NCBI RefSeq assembly: GCF_020515695.1
Contig: NZ_JAIWJA010000002.1
Span: 186,001-250,000 of the forward strand
Length of the DNA stretch: 64,000 nt
Source of the DNA: Pseudomonas sp. MWU16-30317
GTDB lineage: Bacteria > Pseudomonadota > Gammaproteobacteria > Pseudomonadales > Pseudomonadaceae
Direction of reading: 5' to 3'
Within the stretch, counting starts at the first letter, position 1, and the number at the start of each line of letters is the position of its first letter. Positions 37,540 through 48,846 of this stretch are shown piece by piece. Both the position numbers and the translations under genes were made by a program. The notes beneath the pieces are model-generated. The model did not search any database, had not been told where the DNA came from, and saw only the letters and a program-made list of their open reading frames with translations.

Positions 37540-38600
37540 AGGCCGCGGGATTGCTGGAAGCGCTTGACGGGCGGGTCGCCGAGGCCAACCTCTACCGTTT
37601 CTGTCAGTTGCTGGAACAGGCTATACCCGGCCATCCGCCCTTGGGCAGTACCACGCACCCTGCTAATGACTCGGTGCGTTTTCGGCCCGATCCCAGCATG
37701 GCTTTCCCTGCAGGGGAGTTGAAGGCCATAGAGATCGACGAAGATCATCCTGAACGTCCGGCCACGGTGCGTACTCGTCTATTGGGCCTTTACGGAGTCG
37801 ATTCACCGATGCCGACAGCCTTCCTGGACGATATCGCTCAGCGTCGCGAAGGCCACGAGGCGCTGGAAGCGTTCCTCGATATATTCAACCACCGAATATT
37901 CACTCAGTTCTATCGCATCTGGCGCAAGTACTCCTATCCGGCGACGTTCGAGGCAGGGGGTAGCGATGCCACTTCACAATGCCTGCTGGGGCTGATTGGC
38001 CTGGGCATTCCAGGCACCGCCCGGCAGATCGCCACGCCGATATCGCGCTTTCTTGCGCTCCTCAGCGTGATGCGCCTGCCGACGCGCAATGCCGAAGGCA
38101 TCATGGCGTTGGTCAAGCTGCTGGCTCCCAATACCAGGACCCGAGTGACGCCACACTGGCCGCAGACAGTGACTTTGGCGCAGCCGGCCAGTTTGTCGAG
38201 GAGCCACCCTGTGAGCTTGTCCCAGGGCACGCCTTTAGGCAGCGCGGGCTCGGATGCCAATAGCCAGTTGCACCTGGCACTGTTCACCGAAGATCCGATT
38301 GAGGCCCGTGACTGGTTGCCGGGCAATCAGTTGCACAACGATCTATTGGTTCTGCTGCGGGTGTACCTGGGCTGGCGCTGCAGCGCAAAACTGCAGTTAA
38401 CGCTGCCCATGCACAGCCTGCCCAAACCGGTGCTGGGCGATCAGCCGGTCCTGCTGGGCATGACCGGCGTGCTAGGCCTAGGCAGCGAGGTCGGGCAGAT
38501 CGGCGATCAGCGAACTATCACCATCAACCTGGGCCGATACCAAGGTCTGCACAGCAACCCCCAGTACAGAGAAGCACAGCATGTCGCCTATCGTTTTTAA
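37503..38600 (+). CDS. tssG: T6SS baseplate protein TssG
   Basis: A 365-residue TssG/ImpH/VasB. Family marks are NLYRFCQLLEQAIPGHPPLG near residue 30, LLGLYGVDSPMPTAFLDDI near 95 and FNHRIFTQFYRIWRKY near 135. ATG 37503 follows a GGAAAG ribosome site; a GTG at 37494 is the alternative. It overlaps tssF at its start and tssJ by 20 bases at its end, showing tight coupling of the baseplate genes. Confidence 0.92.
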   Translation: MERKPQSAYSRLKAAGLLEALDGRVAEANLYRFCQLLEQAIPGHPPLGSTTHPANDSVRFRPDPSMAFPAGELKAIEIDEDHPERPATVRTRLLGLYGVDSPMPTAFLDDIAQRREGHEALEAFLDIFNHRIFTQFYRIWRKYSYPATFEAGGSDATSQCLLGLIGLGIPGTARQIATPISRFLALLSVMRLPTRNAEGIMALVKLLAPNTRTRVTPHWPQTVTLAQPASLSRSHPVSLSQGTPLGSAGSDANSQLHLALFTEDPIEARDWLPGNQLHNDLLVLLRVYLGWRCSAKLQLTLPMHSLPKPVLGDQPVLLGMTGVLGLGSEVGQIGDQRTITINLGRYQGLHSNPQYREAQHVAYRF

Positions 38601-39117
38601 TCTATTGCAGCTTACGGTGTTGAGTGCACTGCTGGGAGGGTGTGGCTTGACCCAGACCGTGACCGACACCAGCACATCTACCGCCAAAGCGATCTTCTAC
38701 AAGCAAGTGAAGACCCTGCATCTGGACCTTACCGGCCGAGCGGCGCTGAACACCGACATGACCAACATGACAGGGTTGTCCGTGCCCACCCTCGTGAGGG
38801 TGTATCAGTTACGCGATAACAAAATCGTCGACAGGGCCACCTATGACAATCTGCTGAATAATGCCGACAACCTGCTGCGTACTGATCTGTTGGACCAGCA
38901 CACCGTGCTGATCAAGCCCGGGGAAGGGGCCCAAATGGACGTGCCGCTGAACAGAGACGCGCAGTTCGTGACCGTGGTGGCGTTATATCGCACGCCCGAC
39001 ACGCAGGAGAACACTTGGCGCCTGACATTGTCCCGTATTGACCTGGAACCGGACCGCGCACGGGTCATTGAACTGGGTAACAGCCGACTGACCCTGCAAC
39101 CGTTGACGAAGGAGTAG
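38581..39117 (+). CDS. tssJ: T6SS outer-membrane lipoprotein TssJ
   Basis: A 178-residue lipoprotein with a signal peptide and lipobox LGGC, giving Cys21 as the lipidated residue. The following domain (VRVYQLRDNKIVDRATYDNLL, then GEGAQMDVPLNRDAQFVTVVALYR) is the TssJ/VasD/SciN transthyretin-like fold that holds TssM to the outer membrane. No aspartate directly follows the cysteine (Gly22), consistent with outer-membrane sorting. Confidence 0.92.
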   Translation: MSPIVFNLLQLTVLSALLGGCGLTQTVTDTSTSTAKAIFYKQVKTLHLDLTGRAALNTDMTNMTGLSVPTLVRVYQLRDNKIVDRATYDNLLNNADNLLRTDLLDQHTVLIKPGEGAQMDVPLNRDAQFVTVVALYRTPDTQENTWRLTLSRIDLEPDRARVIELGNSRLTLQPLTKE

Positions 39118-39120
39118 GTC

Positions 39121-39561
39121 GTGAGCGAGTTGAATCCTTCGCTGTACGAAATGCTTCTGCAAAACTTTGACGGCGAGCTGGATCTGTACTGCGTCCGAGA
39201 GGAGGACCAGCACCTCTTGTCGGTGCTGGACAACGTGCAACGCATTCTCAACAGCCGGGCCGGCACCCTCAGCCATTTACCGGACTACGGCCTACCGGAC
39301 ATGGGCCAGATCCTGCAAGGCTTGCCGGCCGCTGCCCATGGGTTGATGAGCACCCTGACCCATACCTTGCTCAAGTACGAGCCGCGACTGGCAGCAGTGA
39401 ATATCGGACTGTTGCCACAGGCTGAGCCCGGTCATTTGGAGTACGCCTTGGACGTACAACTCAAAGACGGAGCGCAGGTGACCTTTGGTGCAACTCTGGC
39501 CCCGGAAGGCAAAGTGTTAGTGCGTCATCTCAGACGGCAGAACTATCTGTCCAAGTCGTAA
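39121..39561 (+). CDS. tssE: T6SS baseplate protein TssE (gp25-like)
   Basis: A 146-residue gp25-like lysozyme-fold protein with GTG start three bases after tssJ. It shows SVLDNVQRILNSRAGTLSHLPDYGLPDM, the TssE/gp25 core containing the conserved arginine and the DYGLPD turn. TssE joins the TssK-TssF-TssG wedge and helps trigger sheath assembly. Confidence 0.92.
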   Translation: MSELNPSLYEMLLQNFDGELDLYCVREEDQHLLSVLDNVQRILNSRAGTLSHLPDYGLPDMGQILQGLPAAAHGLMSTLTHTLLKYEPRLAAVNIGLLPQAEPGHLEYALDVQLKDGAQVTFGATLAPEGKVLVRHLRRQNYLSKS

Positions 39562-39584
39562 ACCTGCAAGGGAAAGGAAGCTGG

Positions 39585-40730
39585 ATGACGGCGTTATTTG
39601 AAATGCGAATCCGGATCGGCGGTGACCCGCGCGGCTTCGGCGAATTTACCGCGTTGCGCGAGGAGTTGGCCAAATTGAGCCATCCGGCATGCCCGGATAT
39701 CGACTGGGCTCAGGTCGAGCAGCTGTGCCTGACGTTGTTCCATAACAACGGCGCAGACCTGCAAACCGCAGCGTCCTTTGCATTAGCCCGCTGTCAGCGC
39801 CACGGTTTGGAAGGTATGGCGCAAGGCGTGACGGTGATCGAGGCGCTGTGCAGCGAGTGGTCCAATGTATGGCCGCCCATGGCGTCATTGCGCATGGACA
39901 TCCTAGCCTGGTTGTTCGCCCAGTTGCCGCCTTTGCTGAGGCGCTTGGAGGTTGATACATGGACATTACCCGCGCTCTCACGTTTGGACACTGAGCTGGA
40001 GCGGCTGGCTACGCAGTTGGCGCGCCAGCGGCAGGTTCCTCTGGTTACGCTACAGGCGCTGCGTCATCAGATCGGTGGATTGATGGGCCGAGTGGCGCGT
40101 AACGGTGCTTCGGCCGATAGATTGCCTATGCCTACCCGGGGCCGGGAACCGGCGTTCGTAATGCCGGTGGTCTTACTGCCAGCGCCCCAGATGCCTGAAA
40201 TGCCACCTGATGGTTCAAAGCGCAAGCGCCGTATCGCGCTATGGCTGTTTGCGCTGATCGTCATCTTCGTACTGGCCGGCGGGGCTTGGTGGTGGCATTC
40301 ATTCGCCGGGGCTCAACCACCTCACAGGTCTCTTGAGCCGGTGCGTCTGGACAGTCTGTCGCTGTTCGATGCCGGCAGCAGTGAACTCAAGCCAGGCTCG
40401 ACCAAGGTGCTGATCAACTCGCTGGTCAACGTCAAGGCTCAGCCGGGCTGGCTGATCCAGATCGTCGGGCACTCCGACACCACAGGCGACGAGAATCAGA
40501 ATCTTCAGCTGTCATACGCGCGCGCTCGCGCGGTGCGCAATTGGATGCAGCGTATGGGTGACATTCCAGACGATTGTTTCGTTGTGCAAGGTGCTGCCGG
40601 TACTCAGCCGATCATCAGCAACCATACGGCGGCGGGGCGAGCCGCCAACCGGCGAGTGGACATCAGTCTTGTGCCGCAAGCGGGTGTTTGTGGCGAGCCG
40701 AGCGTGCAGGTCGGCGGACCGATTCGATGA
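39585..40730 (+). CDS. ImpA/VasL-like N-domain fused to an OmpA domain
   Basis: A 381-residue protein with three parts. Residues 1-170 are soluble and helical; VTVIEALCSEWSNVWPPMASLRMDILAWL parallels the ImpA motif of the TssA encoded at 34164. A single membrane helix lies at about 218-240, and a periplasmic OmpA-like domain fills about 255-365 (IVGHSD, LQLSYARARAVRNWM, RAANRRVDI). The OmpA part is strikingly like the one encoded at 16756-18483, including the shared ELKPGSTKVLI and WMQRMGDIPD. It closes the operon. It may tie a TssA-like cytoplasmic module to the cell wall; inferred. Confidence 0.8.
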   Translation: MTALFEMRIRIGGDPRGFGEFTALREELAKLSHPACPDIDWAQVEQLCLTLFHNNGADLQTAASFALARCQRHGLEGMAQGVTVIEALCSEWSNVWPPMASLRMDILAWLFAQLPPLLRRLEVDTWTLPALSRLDTELERLATQLARQRQVPLVTLQALRHQIGGLMGRVARNGASADRLPMPTRGREPAFVMPVVLLPAPQMPEMPPDGSKRKRRIALWLFALIVIFVLAGGAWWWHSFAGAQPPHRSLEPVRLDSLSLFDAGSSELKPGSTKVLINSLVNVKAQPGWLIQIVGHSDTTGDENQNLQLSYARARAVRNWMQRMGDIPDDCFVVQGAAGTQPIISNHTAAGRAANRRVDISLVPQAGVCGEPSVQVGGPIR

Positions 40731-40746
40731 AGGCGTAACAGACATG

Positions 40747-40781
40747 AAAAAGCCCTCACCGATTACCGGCGAGGGCTTTTT
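40747..40781. terminator. Bidirectional terminator between T6SS cluster and csp
   Basis: AAAAAGCCCTC (40747-40757) pairs with GAGGGCTTTTT (40771-40781), with an inner CCG/CGG extension. The A-run and T-run on opposite sides let it work for both the T6SS operon (plus) and the cold-shock gene (minus). Confidence 0.9.
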
Positions 40782-40794
40782 CGTCACGCGCGAA

Positions 40795-41007
40795 TCAGTC
40801 TTCGGCTTGAACTTCGTCAGCCTGCATGCCTTTTTGGCCTTGCACTGCAACGAAGCTCACTTTCTGGCCTTCTTTCAGGCTCTTGAAGCCGTTACCCTGG
40901 ATTGCGCGGAAATGTACGAACAGATCCGGACCGCTCTCTGGAGTGATAAAACCAAAACCCTTTTCGTCGTTAAACCACTTGACGGTACCGCTCTGACGAG
41001 TCGACAT
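40795..41007 (-). CDS. Cold-shock protein, CspA family
   Basis: A 70-residue single cold-shock domain with RNP1 KGFGFI and RNP2 LFVHF, which bind single-stranded RNA or DNA. The ribosome site is AAGGGAAA. The C-terminal tail QADEVQAED is short and acidic. A terminator lies 13 bases beyond the stop. Which Csp paralogue this is cannot be decided from sequence alone. Confidence 0.95.
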   Translation of the reverse strand: MSTRQSGTVKWFNDEKGFGFITPESGPDLFVHFRAIQGNGFKSLKEGQKVSFVAVQGQKGMQADEVQAED

Positions 41008-41430
41008 AGCTTTATTTCCCTTGAAACAGAATTAGTGACAGCTTCTTCCAAATGAAAGAGTACTTGGCTGGTTGCGGGAAAGTTTAGCGCCGTCGAACGG
41101 GGATTGTAGCAATGCTCAGAGCTACTGCCCAGGCCACGTACTATAGAGACCCATGCAAACACAGTCGCTAGACTCTACGACAACTCCTGTGACAAAAACA
41201 AGCCTGCCAGACCGTGCTTTTAGCGCTTTTCAGCACCTTTTTATTCGCGGTTAATTACCTCTCGCCATTAGCCGCTGTTCGGTCTTTTTCGATTCCGTAC
41301 AGTGAGTTTCGATATTGAATCGAGACAGTTCCTCTAAGCCCTTGTTAGTGCGAATAAAAGTTTTGAGGCGAAGGTTGTCTGGTCCGCAAGCAGGGTGCAC
41401 GACCGGCGAGGTCGCCCACCTGCGAAGTGC
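41008..41430. other. Intergenic region between csp and gcvT
   Basis: 423 bases with no supported gene. The part next to csp is probably its promoter and long 5' leader. The middle (41190-41390) is AT-rich compared with the flanks. No terminator for gcvT was clearly seen; a short palindrome TCGAT-ATTGA-ATCGA lies near 41308-41322. Confidence 0.45.
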
Positions 41431-42555
41431 CTAGCCGCGGTAATAACGCTGAACAACGAAGGGCATCTTGCTGACCTTGACCGCGACGCGCTTGCCGCGC
41501 ACCACGGCCCACAAGTCGCTGTCCAGCACACTGTGAGCTATATCGACATAGGCCATGGCCACCGGCGCGCCCAAGGTCGGACCGAAGCCGCCGCTGCACA
41601 CACTGCCCACTACCTTGCCCTCGGCATCTACCACCTCGGCGCCTTCACGCACTGGCGTACGCTCTTGCGGCAGCAGGCCTACGCGCTTGCGGGCGATGCC
41701 ATCGCGCTGTTGGGCGAAGATCACTTCGGCACCCGGGAAGCCTCCCGCCCGCGCACCATCGCTGCGGCGGGCCTTGGAAATGGCCCACAACAGGCTGGCT
41801 TCGATGGGCGTGGTTTCGCTGTTCATGTCATGGCCATACAGGCACAGCCCGGCCTCCAGGCGCAGCGAGTCGCGGGCGCCGAGGCCGATCGCGGCGACCT
41901 CCGGCTCGGCCAGCAGGCGGCGGGCCAAGGCTTCGGCGCGTTCGGCGGGTACGGAGATTTCGAAGCCATCTTCACCGGTGTAACCGGAGCGACTGACGTA
42001 GCAGTCGCTGCCATCGATGCTGACGGCAGCGAACTGCATGAAGGTCATGGTCGCCACGCCAGGGGCCAGGCGCGCCAGCACGGTAACGGCGGCCGGGCCT
42101 TGCAGCGCCAGCAGGGCGCGCTGTTCAAACAGTGGCTCGACGGTGCACTGATCGCCCAGGTGCGCGCGCAGATGGGCCAGGTCTTGGTCCTTGCAGGCGG
42201 CGTTGACCACCAGAAACAGCTGGTCATCACCCAGGTTGGCGACCATCAGGTCATCGAGGATGCCACCCTGAGGATTGGTGAACATCGCATAGCGCTGCAT
42301 GCCCACGGGCAGGTCGATGATGTCCACCGGTACCAGCGCTTCGAGGGCCTTGGCGGCGTTGGCGCCGGTCAGGCGAATCTGGCCCATGTGCGAGACGTCG
42401 AACAGGCCAGCCTGTTCGCGGCTGTGCAGGTGTTCCTTCATGACGCCCAGCGGGTATTGCACGGGCATGTCATAACCGGCGAACGGCACCATGCGCGCGC
42501 CCAGTTCGAGGTGCAAGGCGTGCAGGGGAGTGTGTTGCAGGGATTCGGTGGACAT
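41431..42555 (-). CDS. gcvT: Glycine cleavage T protein (aminomethyltransferase)
   Basis: A 374-residue T protein, which transfers the aminomethyl group from lipoyl-H to tetrahydrofolate and releases ammonia. It starts MSTESLQHTPLHALHLELGARMVPFAGYDMPVQY, with FDVSHMGQ near residue 53. The frame is open to 42912 but the upstream part is intergenic and includes a REP. AAGGAA precedes the ATG at 42555. Last gene of the gcvHPT operon, separated from gcvP by 200 bases with a nested palindrome. Confidence 0.96.
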   Translation of the reverse strand: MSTESLQHTPLHALHLELGARMVPFAGYDMPVQYPLGVMKEHLHSREQAGLFDVSHMGQIRLTGANAAKALEALVPVDIIDLPVGMQRYAMFTNPQGGILDDLMVANLGDDQLFLVVNAACKDQDLAHLRAHLGDQCTVEPLFEQRALLALQGPAAVTVLARLAPGVATMTFMQFAAVSIDGSDCYVSRSGYTGEDGFEISVPAERAEALARRLLAEPEVAAIGLGARDSLRLEAGLCLYGHDMNSETTPIEASLLWAISKARRSDGARAGGFPGAEVIFAQQRDGIARKRVGLLPQERTPVREGAEVVDAEGKVVGSVCSGGFGPTLGAPVAMAYVDIAHSVLDSDLWAVVRGKRVAVKVSKMPFVVQRYYRG

Positions 42556-42599
42556 GGAGATGGTTCCTTGAAAATTGGGCAGGCCCGCGCTCGGTGAGA

Positions 42600-42731
42600 A
42601 TTCTATGGTTTCGCGCCAGCTATCCCGGCGTCTTCGCGGGCAAGCCTTGCTCCTACAGCGCGGGTCGTACACCTGTGGGAGCAAGGCTTGCCCGCGAAGA
42701 GGCCGGTGCTGCCTGCCCAAAACCATAGAAT
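42600..42731. repeat. Nested palindrome with REP doublet between gcvP and gcvT
   Basis: An outer 12-base inverted repeat (ATTCTATGGTTT at 42600-42611 with AAACCATAGAAT at 42720-42731) encloses a REP doublet with arms TTCGCGGGCAAGCCTTGCTCC (about 42633) and GGAGCAAGGCTTGCCCGCGAA (to 42698). The transcript could fold into a long two-tier hairpin just before gcvT. Confidence 0.8.
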
Positions 42732-42755
42732 CCCCACAAGGGAATGTGCGTGAAG

Positions 42756-45617
<2,862 letters not shown>

Positions 45618-45627
45618 GACGGATTCC

Positions 45628-46005
45628 TTAGCCTTGGGCGCTGATCAAGTTGTCATAGGCTAGCTGATCGAGCAGCGTATCGAGTTGACCGGCGTCGGCC
45701 GGTACGAAACGGAAGAACCAGCCATCGCCCAGCGGCGCGTCGTTGACCAGCTCCGGGGTGGCATCCAGGGCGCTGTTGACCTCGACCACTTCGCCGTCCA
45801 GGGGCATGTTGATGCTGCTGGCGGCCTTGACCGATTCCACCACCGAGACTTCGGCGTGCTGGCTATAACTGGCCAGGTCCGGGAGCTGCACGAAAACCAC
45901 GTCGCCCAAGGCGTTCTGGGCGAAGGCGGTAATGCCGACGGTGACGCTGCCATCGGCTTCCAGACGCAGCCATTCGTGCTCCACGGTAAAACGCAACTCG
46001 CTCAT
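45628..46005 (-). CDS. gcvH: Glycine cleavage H protein (lipoyl carrier)
   Basis: A 125-residue H protein. The lipoylated lysine is K60 in the motif ESVKAASSI. It shuttles the aminomethyl group between the P, T and L proteins. It is the first gene of the gcvHPT operon, with a -24/-12 promoter and GcsR sites upstream (46088-46287). Confidence 0.96.
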   Translation of the reverse strand: MSELRFTVEHEWLRLEADGSVTVGITAFAQNALGDVVFVQLPDLASYSQHAEVSVVESVKAASSINMPLDGEVVEVNSALDATPELVNDAPLGDGWFFRFVPADAGQLDTLLDQLAYDNLISAQG

Positions 46006-46087
46006 TCAAACTCCTCAGGGGCAGCGCTATGGGCTGGCCAATGCAAAGGTGGCCCGGGCGTGCTCGGGCTGATCTGGGAGCATTGTT

Positions 46088-46104
46088 TGCAAGTTTGTTG
46101 CCAA
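46088..46104 (-). promoter_or_regulatory. Sigma-54 promoter of gcvH
   Basis: Reading the minus strand gives TTGGCAACAAACTTGCA, matching the sigma-54 consensus TGGCAC-N5-TTGCA with correct GG/GC spacing. Transcription would begin about 12 bases beyond, near 46078, leaving a leader of about 70 bases before gcvH. The neighbouring regulator is a sigma-54 activator, which supports the call. Confidence 0.85.
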
Positions 46105-46169
46105 GTGGGTGCGGGTGTCGGAAACAGCGGGGTCGGGGGCGTTTTGGCGACTGACAGAGCAGGGCAGGC

Positions 46170-46187
46170 TGGAACGAAATCGATACG
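46170..46187. promoter_or_regulatory. Candidate GcsR site, distal copy
   Basis: TGGAACG-AAAT-CGATACG reads as a diverged reverse orientation of the known GcsR consensus TGTAACG-N4-CGTTCCG. It lies about 90 bases upstream of the predicted start of gcvH transcription. Confidence 0.6.
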
Positions 46188-46250
46188 GTAGAAGGGGATT
46201 TATAAACTGGCGACTATTCAGCGCCTTACCGGCGGGCCTTGTGAGGCTGT

Positions 46251-46268
46251 TGGAATGATTTCGATACG
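46251..46268. promoter_or_regulatory. Candidate GcsR site, middle copy
   Basis: TGGAATG-ATTT-CGATACG, with the same half-site arrangement as the site at 46170. It is separated from the next site by one base, so the two are tandem, 19 bases centre to centre. Confidence 0.6.
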
Positions 46269-46269
46269 A

Positions 46270-46287
46270 TGTAACGAATTCGTTCCG
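46270..46287. promoter_or_regulatory. GcsR site, exact consensus
   Basis: TGTAACG-AATT-CGTTCCG matches at every specified position the 18-base GcsR consensus (TGTAACG-N4-CGTTCCG) that I recall from work on P. aeruginosa. It lies 15 bases below the gcsR stop codon. Confidence 0.85.
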
Positions 46288-46301
46288 GGCCGGATGCCGC
46301 A

Positions 46302-47810
46302 CTAGGCATCCTTGTAAAGCCCGTACTTGCGCAACCGATGCGCAATCGCCGTATGGGAAGTCTGCAATCGCGCCGCCAACTGCCGAGTGGAGGGGTAGTT
46401 GACGTAGAGCTTCTCCAGCAGCGCTTTCTCGAAGCCTTCCACGGCCTGCTCCAGGCTGTCGATCTCGATATCGCTCTGACGCGCGACCGAGGTGCCGGCG
46501 ATGTCCAGGTCGCCGATGTCCACCAAGGTGCTCTCGCAGATGGCTGCCGCGCGGAAGATGACGTTTTGCAACTGACGCACGTTGCCCGGCCAGCGGTTGC
46601 CCAGTAGCGCGGGATAGGTGCCCGGCGCCAGGCGGCACAGCGGCCGCTGGATCTGGGTGCAAGCCTGCTGCATGAAATAGCGCGCCAGCATCAGGATGTC
46701 CTGGCCGCGTTCACGCAGCGGCGGTACCTCCAGTGACAGCACGTTGAGGCGGTAGTAGAGGTCTTCGCGAAAGGTGCCTTCGGCGACCATCTTTTGCAGG
46801 TTGCGATGGGTGGCGCTGAGGATGCGCACGTCGACCTTGACCTCGCGGTCGCCGCCGACTCGCCGGAAGCTGCCGTCATTGAGGAAGCGCAGGAGCTTGG
46901 CTTGCAGGTAGGGCGACATTTCGCCGATCTCGTCGAGAAACACCGTGCCCTGGTTGGCCAGCTCCATCAGCCCCGGCTTGCCGCCCCGCTGAGCGCCGGT
47001 AAAGGCGCCGGGGGCATAGCCGAACAGCTCGCTCTCGGCGAGATTTTCCGGCAGCGCCGCGCAGTTGAGCGCCAGGAACGGCGAGCTGTGGCGTGCGCTG
47101 ATGGCATGGCAGCCGCGGGCGACCAGTTCCTTGCCGGTACCGGTCTCGCCTTGGATCAGCAATGGCGCATCAAGGGCCGCCACGCGCAGCGCGCGGGTCT
47201 TGAGGGTACGGATGGGCGGTGATTCGCCCAGCAGCGAGTCGAAGCCTTCGGCATGATCATGGTGCAGCGCGGCCAGGCGTTCGCCCATGCGATTAGGTGG
47301 GTAGAGGGTCACCAAAGCACCAGCGTCGGTGATCGGCGTGGCATCGAGCAGCAGCGTCTGGCCATTGATCAGCACTTCGCGCAGCGGCAGCCGAAAGCCT
47401 TGCTCGATCAGGATAGCCAGCAGTTCATTGTCGCCCAGCAACTGGCCGAGGAATTCATCGCGCGGGTCGCGGCCATAGAGCGCGATCAACGCCGGATTGG
47501 CCAGCAGCACGCGCCCGGCGCTGTCCAGCGCCAATACCGGATCGGCCATGGCCGCCAGCAGGGCTTCGAGTTGCAGGTGACGACGCTGGCCCGGCAGCAT
47601 ATCGACCACCGTCACCGCCTGCACACCGCGCACGCTGAGCAAGGCATGGTGAAGCTCCTCGAGCACTTGGGGGCTCAGGGTTGGCGCGTCGATATAGACA
47701 TTCGGCGGGACCATCTCCACGGCATCCAGGTTGAGGTTGCGAGCCCCAAGTAACGCCAGTACTTCCTGGGTGATACCGACTCGGTCGATGAAGCTGACGT
47801 GGATGCGCAT
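46302..47810 (-). CDS. gcsR: Sigma-54 activator of glycine cleavage GcsR (TyrR-like)
   Basis: A 502-residue enhancer-binding protein. N-terminal ACT domain ([21 protein letters not shown]), a PAS domain near 80-190, the AAA+ domain with Walker A GETGTGKE at 221-228 and the sigma-54 contact loop GAFTGA at 268-273, and a TyrR-type helix-turn-helix at about 472-497. It resembles PhhR/TyrR, but its place directly upstream of gcvHPT with matching operators points to GcsR, the glycine-responsive activator. ACT domains bind amino acids, so glycine is the likely ligand. Confidence 0.9.
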   Translation of the reverse strand: MRIHVSFIDRVGITQEVLALLGARNLNLDAVEMVPPNVYIDAPTLSPQVLEELHHALLSVRGVQAVTVVDMLPGQRRHLQLEALLAAMADPVLALDSAGRVLLANPALIALYGRDPRDEFLGQLLGDNELLAILIEQGFRLPLREVLINGQTLLLDATPITDAGALVTLYPPNRMGERLAALHHDHAEGFDSLLGESPPIRTLKTRALRVAALDAPLLIQGETGTGKELVARGCHAISARHSSPFLALNCAALPENLAESELFGYAPGAFTGAQRGGKPGLMELANQGTVFLDEIGEMSPYLQAKLLRFLNDGSFRRVGGDREVKVDVRILSATHRNLQKMVAEGTFREDLYYRLNVLSLEVPPLRERGQDILMLARYFMQQACTQIQRPLCRLAPGTYPALLGNRWPGNVRQLQNVIFRAAAICESTLVDIGDLDIAGTSVARQSDIEIDSLEQAVEGFEKALLEKLYVNYPSTRQLAARLQTSHTAIAHRLRKYGLYKDA

Positions 47811-47921
47811 GGGCTAGCAGAGGTTCTGGACAGCAGGGACGGGCAGTATGCCTTGGCGGGGTGAGTATTGGAAAATAGCTGTGATTCAACAGGGCATTAT
47901 GCAAACCGCACTGGCCCTTCG

Positions 47922-47990
47922 GAGCCCAGCCTTGCTCCCACCCGTTTCAGGATCTGTTTGCACTGTGGGAGCAACGCTTGCTCGCGAAGA
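47922..47990. repeat. REP-type repeat pair
   Basis: GCCTTGCTCCCAC (about 47929) faces GTGGGAGCAACGCTTGCTCGCGAAG (to about 47988), in the gap between gcsR and the DUF5064-like gene. Arms are partly degenerate. Confidence 0.65.
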
Positions 47991-48013
47991 GACTGGCCGC
48001 AGCGACGCCACTC

Positions 48014-48367
48014 TCAGACACGCTCGGTATTCACCGGATCACCCGAATGTCGACCAAGTTTGCTGCGCACATCCTCGAACATCGCATCGTATTGCTTGTG
48101 CACCGCTATCGGCAGCACCTTGGCCTTGGGCAGCCCGTGTTTGTGGGCGATGCGTTCGGCATTGCTGGCGAAATTGCAGGCCATGTCCTGAGGCAGGTCG
48201 AATTGGTCTTCGAACCCCTTGCCGTCGATCTGGCCGCTGATGTCGAAGTGCATCAACGCGCCGCGCTCGGCGTCGGTGCGCACTTCGTACTTGAGGTGGA
48301 TGTCATAGCCGACTTCGTCAGGAAGCAGCTTGGCGTGCTGGAGGTGCAGATGACCGGGTTCGAACAT
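48014..48367 (-). CDS. DUF5064-like conserved protein
   Basis: A 117-residue soluble protein beginning MFEPGHLHLQHAKLL, with YDIHLKYEVRTDAERGALMHFDISG and a C-terminal helical part. It resembles the small DUF5064 family common in Pseudomonas, whose function is unknown. No signal peptide, membrane helix or metal motif beyond scattered histidines. Monocistronic between REP-bearing and ybaN gaps. Confidence 0.75.
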   Translation of the reverse strand: MFEPGHLHLQHAKLLPDEVGYDIHLKYEVRTDAERGALMHFDISGQIDGKGFEDQFDLPQDMACNFASNAERIAHKHGLPKAKVLPIAVHKQYDAMFEDVRSKLGRHSGDPVNTERV

Positions 48368-48436
48368 GGGAAGGGTTCTCCTGGGCTGATGCGTGCAGGA
48401 TAGACCCTTGCCGAAGGCTGTGGTTCAGCACGGCGA

Positions 48437-48832
48437 TCAGCTGCGGCGTTCTTCGGGCCGCGACCAGATCCACAGATTGACCAGCACCATGCCGCCAATG
48501 GCCGCATAGAGGAACCACAGGTGCTTGAGGGTCAGCCACATCACCACGCTGCAGATCAGCATGCTCACGGTGGCGCTGACCTTGGCCTTGCGCGTGATGA
48601 TCTTGCCATCGCGCCAGTTGGTGATGATCGGACCAAACAGCCGATGGTTCTCCAGCCAAGCGCTCAAGGCCGGCGAGCTGCGGGTCGCGGCCCAGGCGGC
48701 CAGGAGGACGAACTCGGTCGTCGGCAAGCCGGGGATGACGATGGCGATCAGGCCGATGGTCAGGCTTGTGTAGGCCAGTACGCCATACAGCACACGAGCG
48801 ATCTTGGAGCGGGGCGGCCTAGGGTTGTCCAT
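48437..48832 (-). CDS. YbaN/DUF454-family membrane protein
   Basis: A 131-residue inner-membrane protein with YbaN (DUF454) features: RVLYGVLAYTSLTIGLIAIVIPGLPTTEFVLLAAW, a family core, then FGPIITNWRDGKIITRKAK, followed by two C-terminal helices. Its function is unknown; it is often found near heme oxygenase or iron genes, as here. ATG 48832 is preferred; a start at 48865 would lie inside the heme oxygenase gene. It begins 15 bases after that gene ends. Confidence 0.82.
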   Translation of the reverse strand: MDNPRPPRSKIARVLYGVLAYTSLTIGLIAIVIPGLPTTEFVLLAAWAATRSSPALSAWLENHRLFGPIITNWRDGKIITRKAKVSATVSMLICSVVMWLTLKHLWFLYAAIGGMVLVNLWIWSRPEERRS

Positions 48833-48846
48833 GGAGTCCAGGTTGA

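Noticed and set aside
46302..47810. Call as PhhR/TyrR (phenylalanine regulator)
   Set aside because: The domain set fits, but there is no phhA nearby and the gene sits on gcvHPT with an exact GcsR operator.
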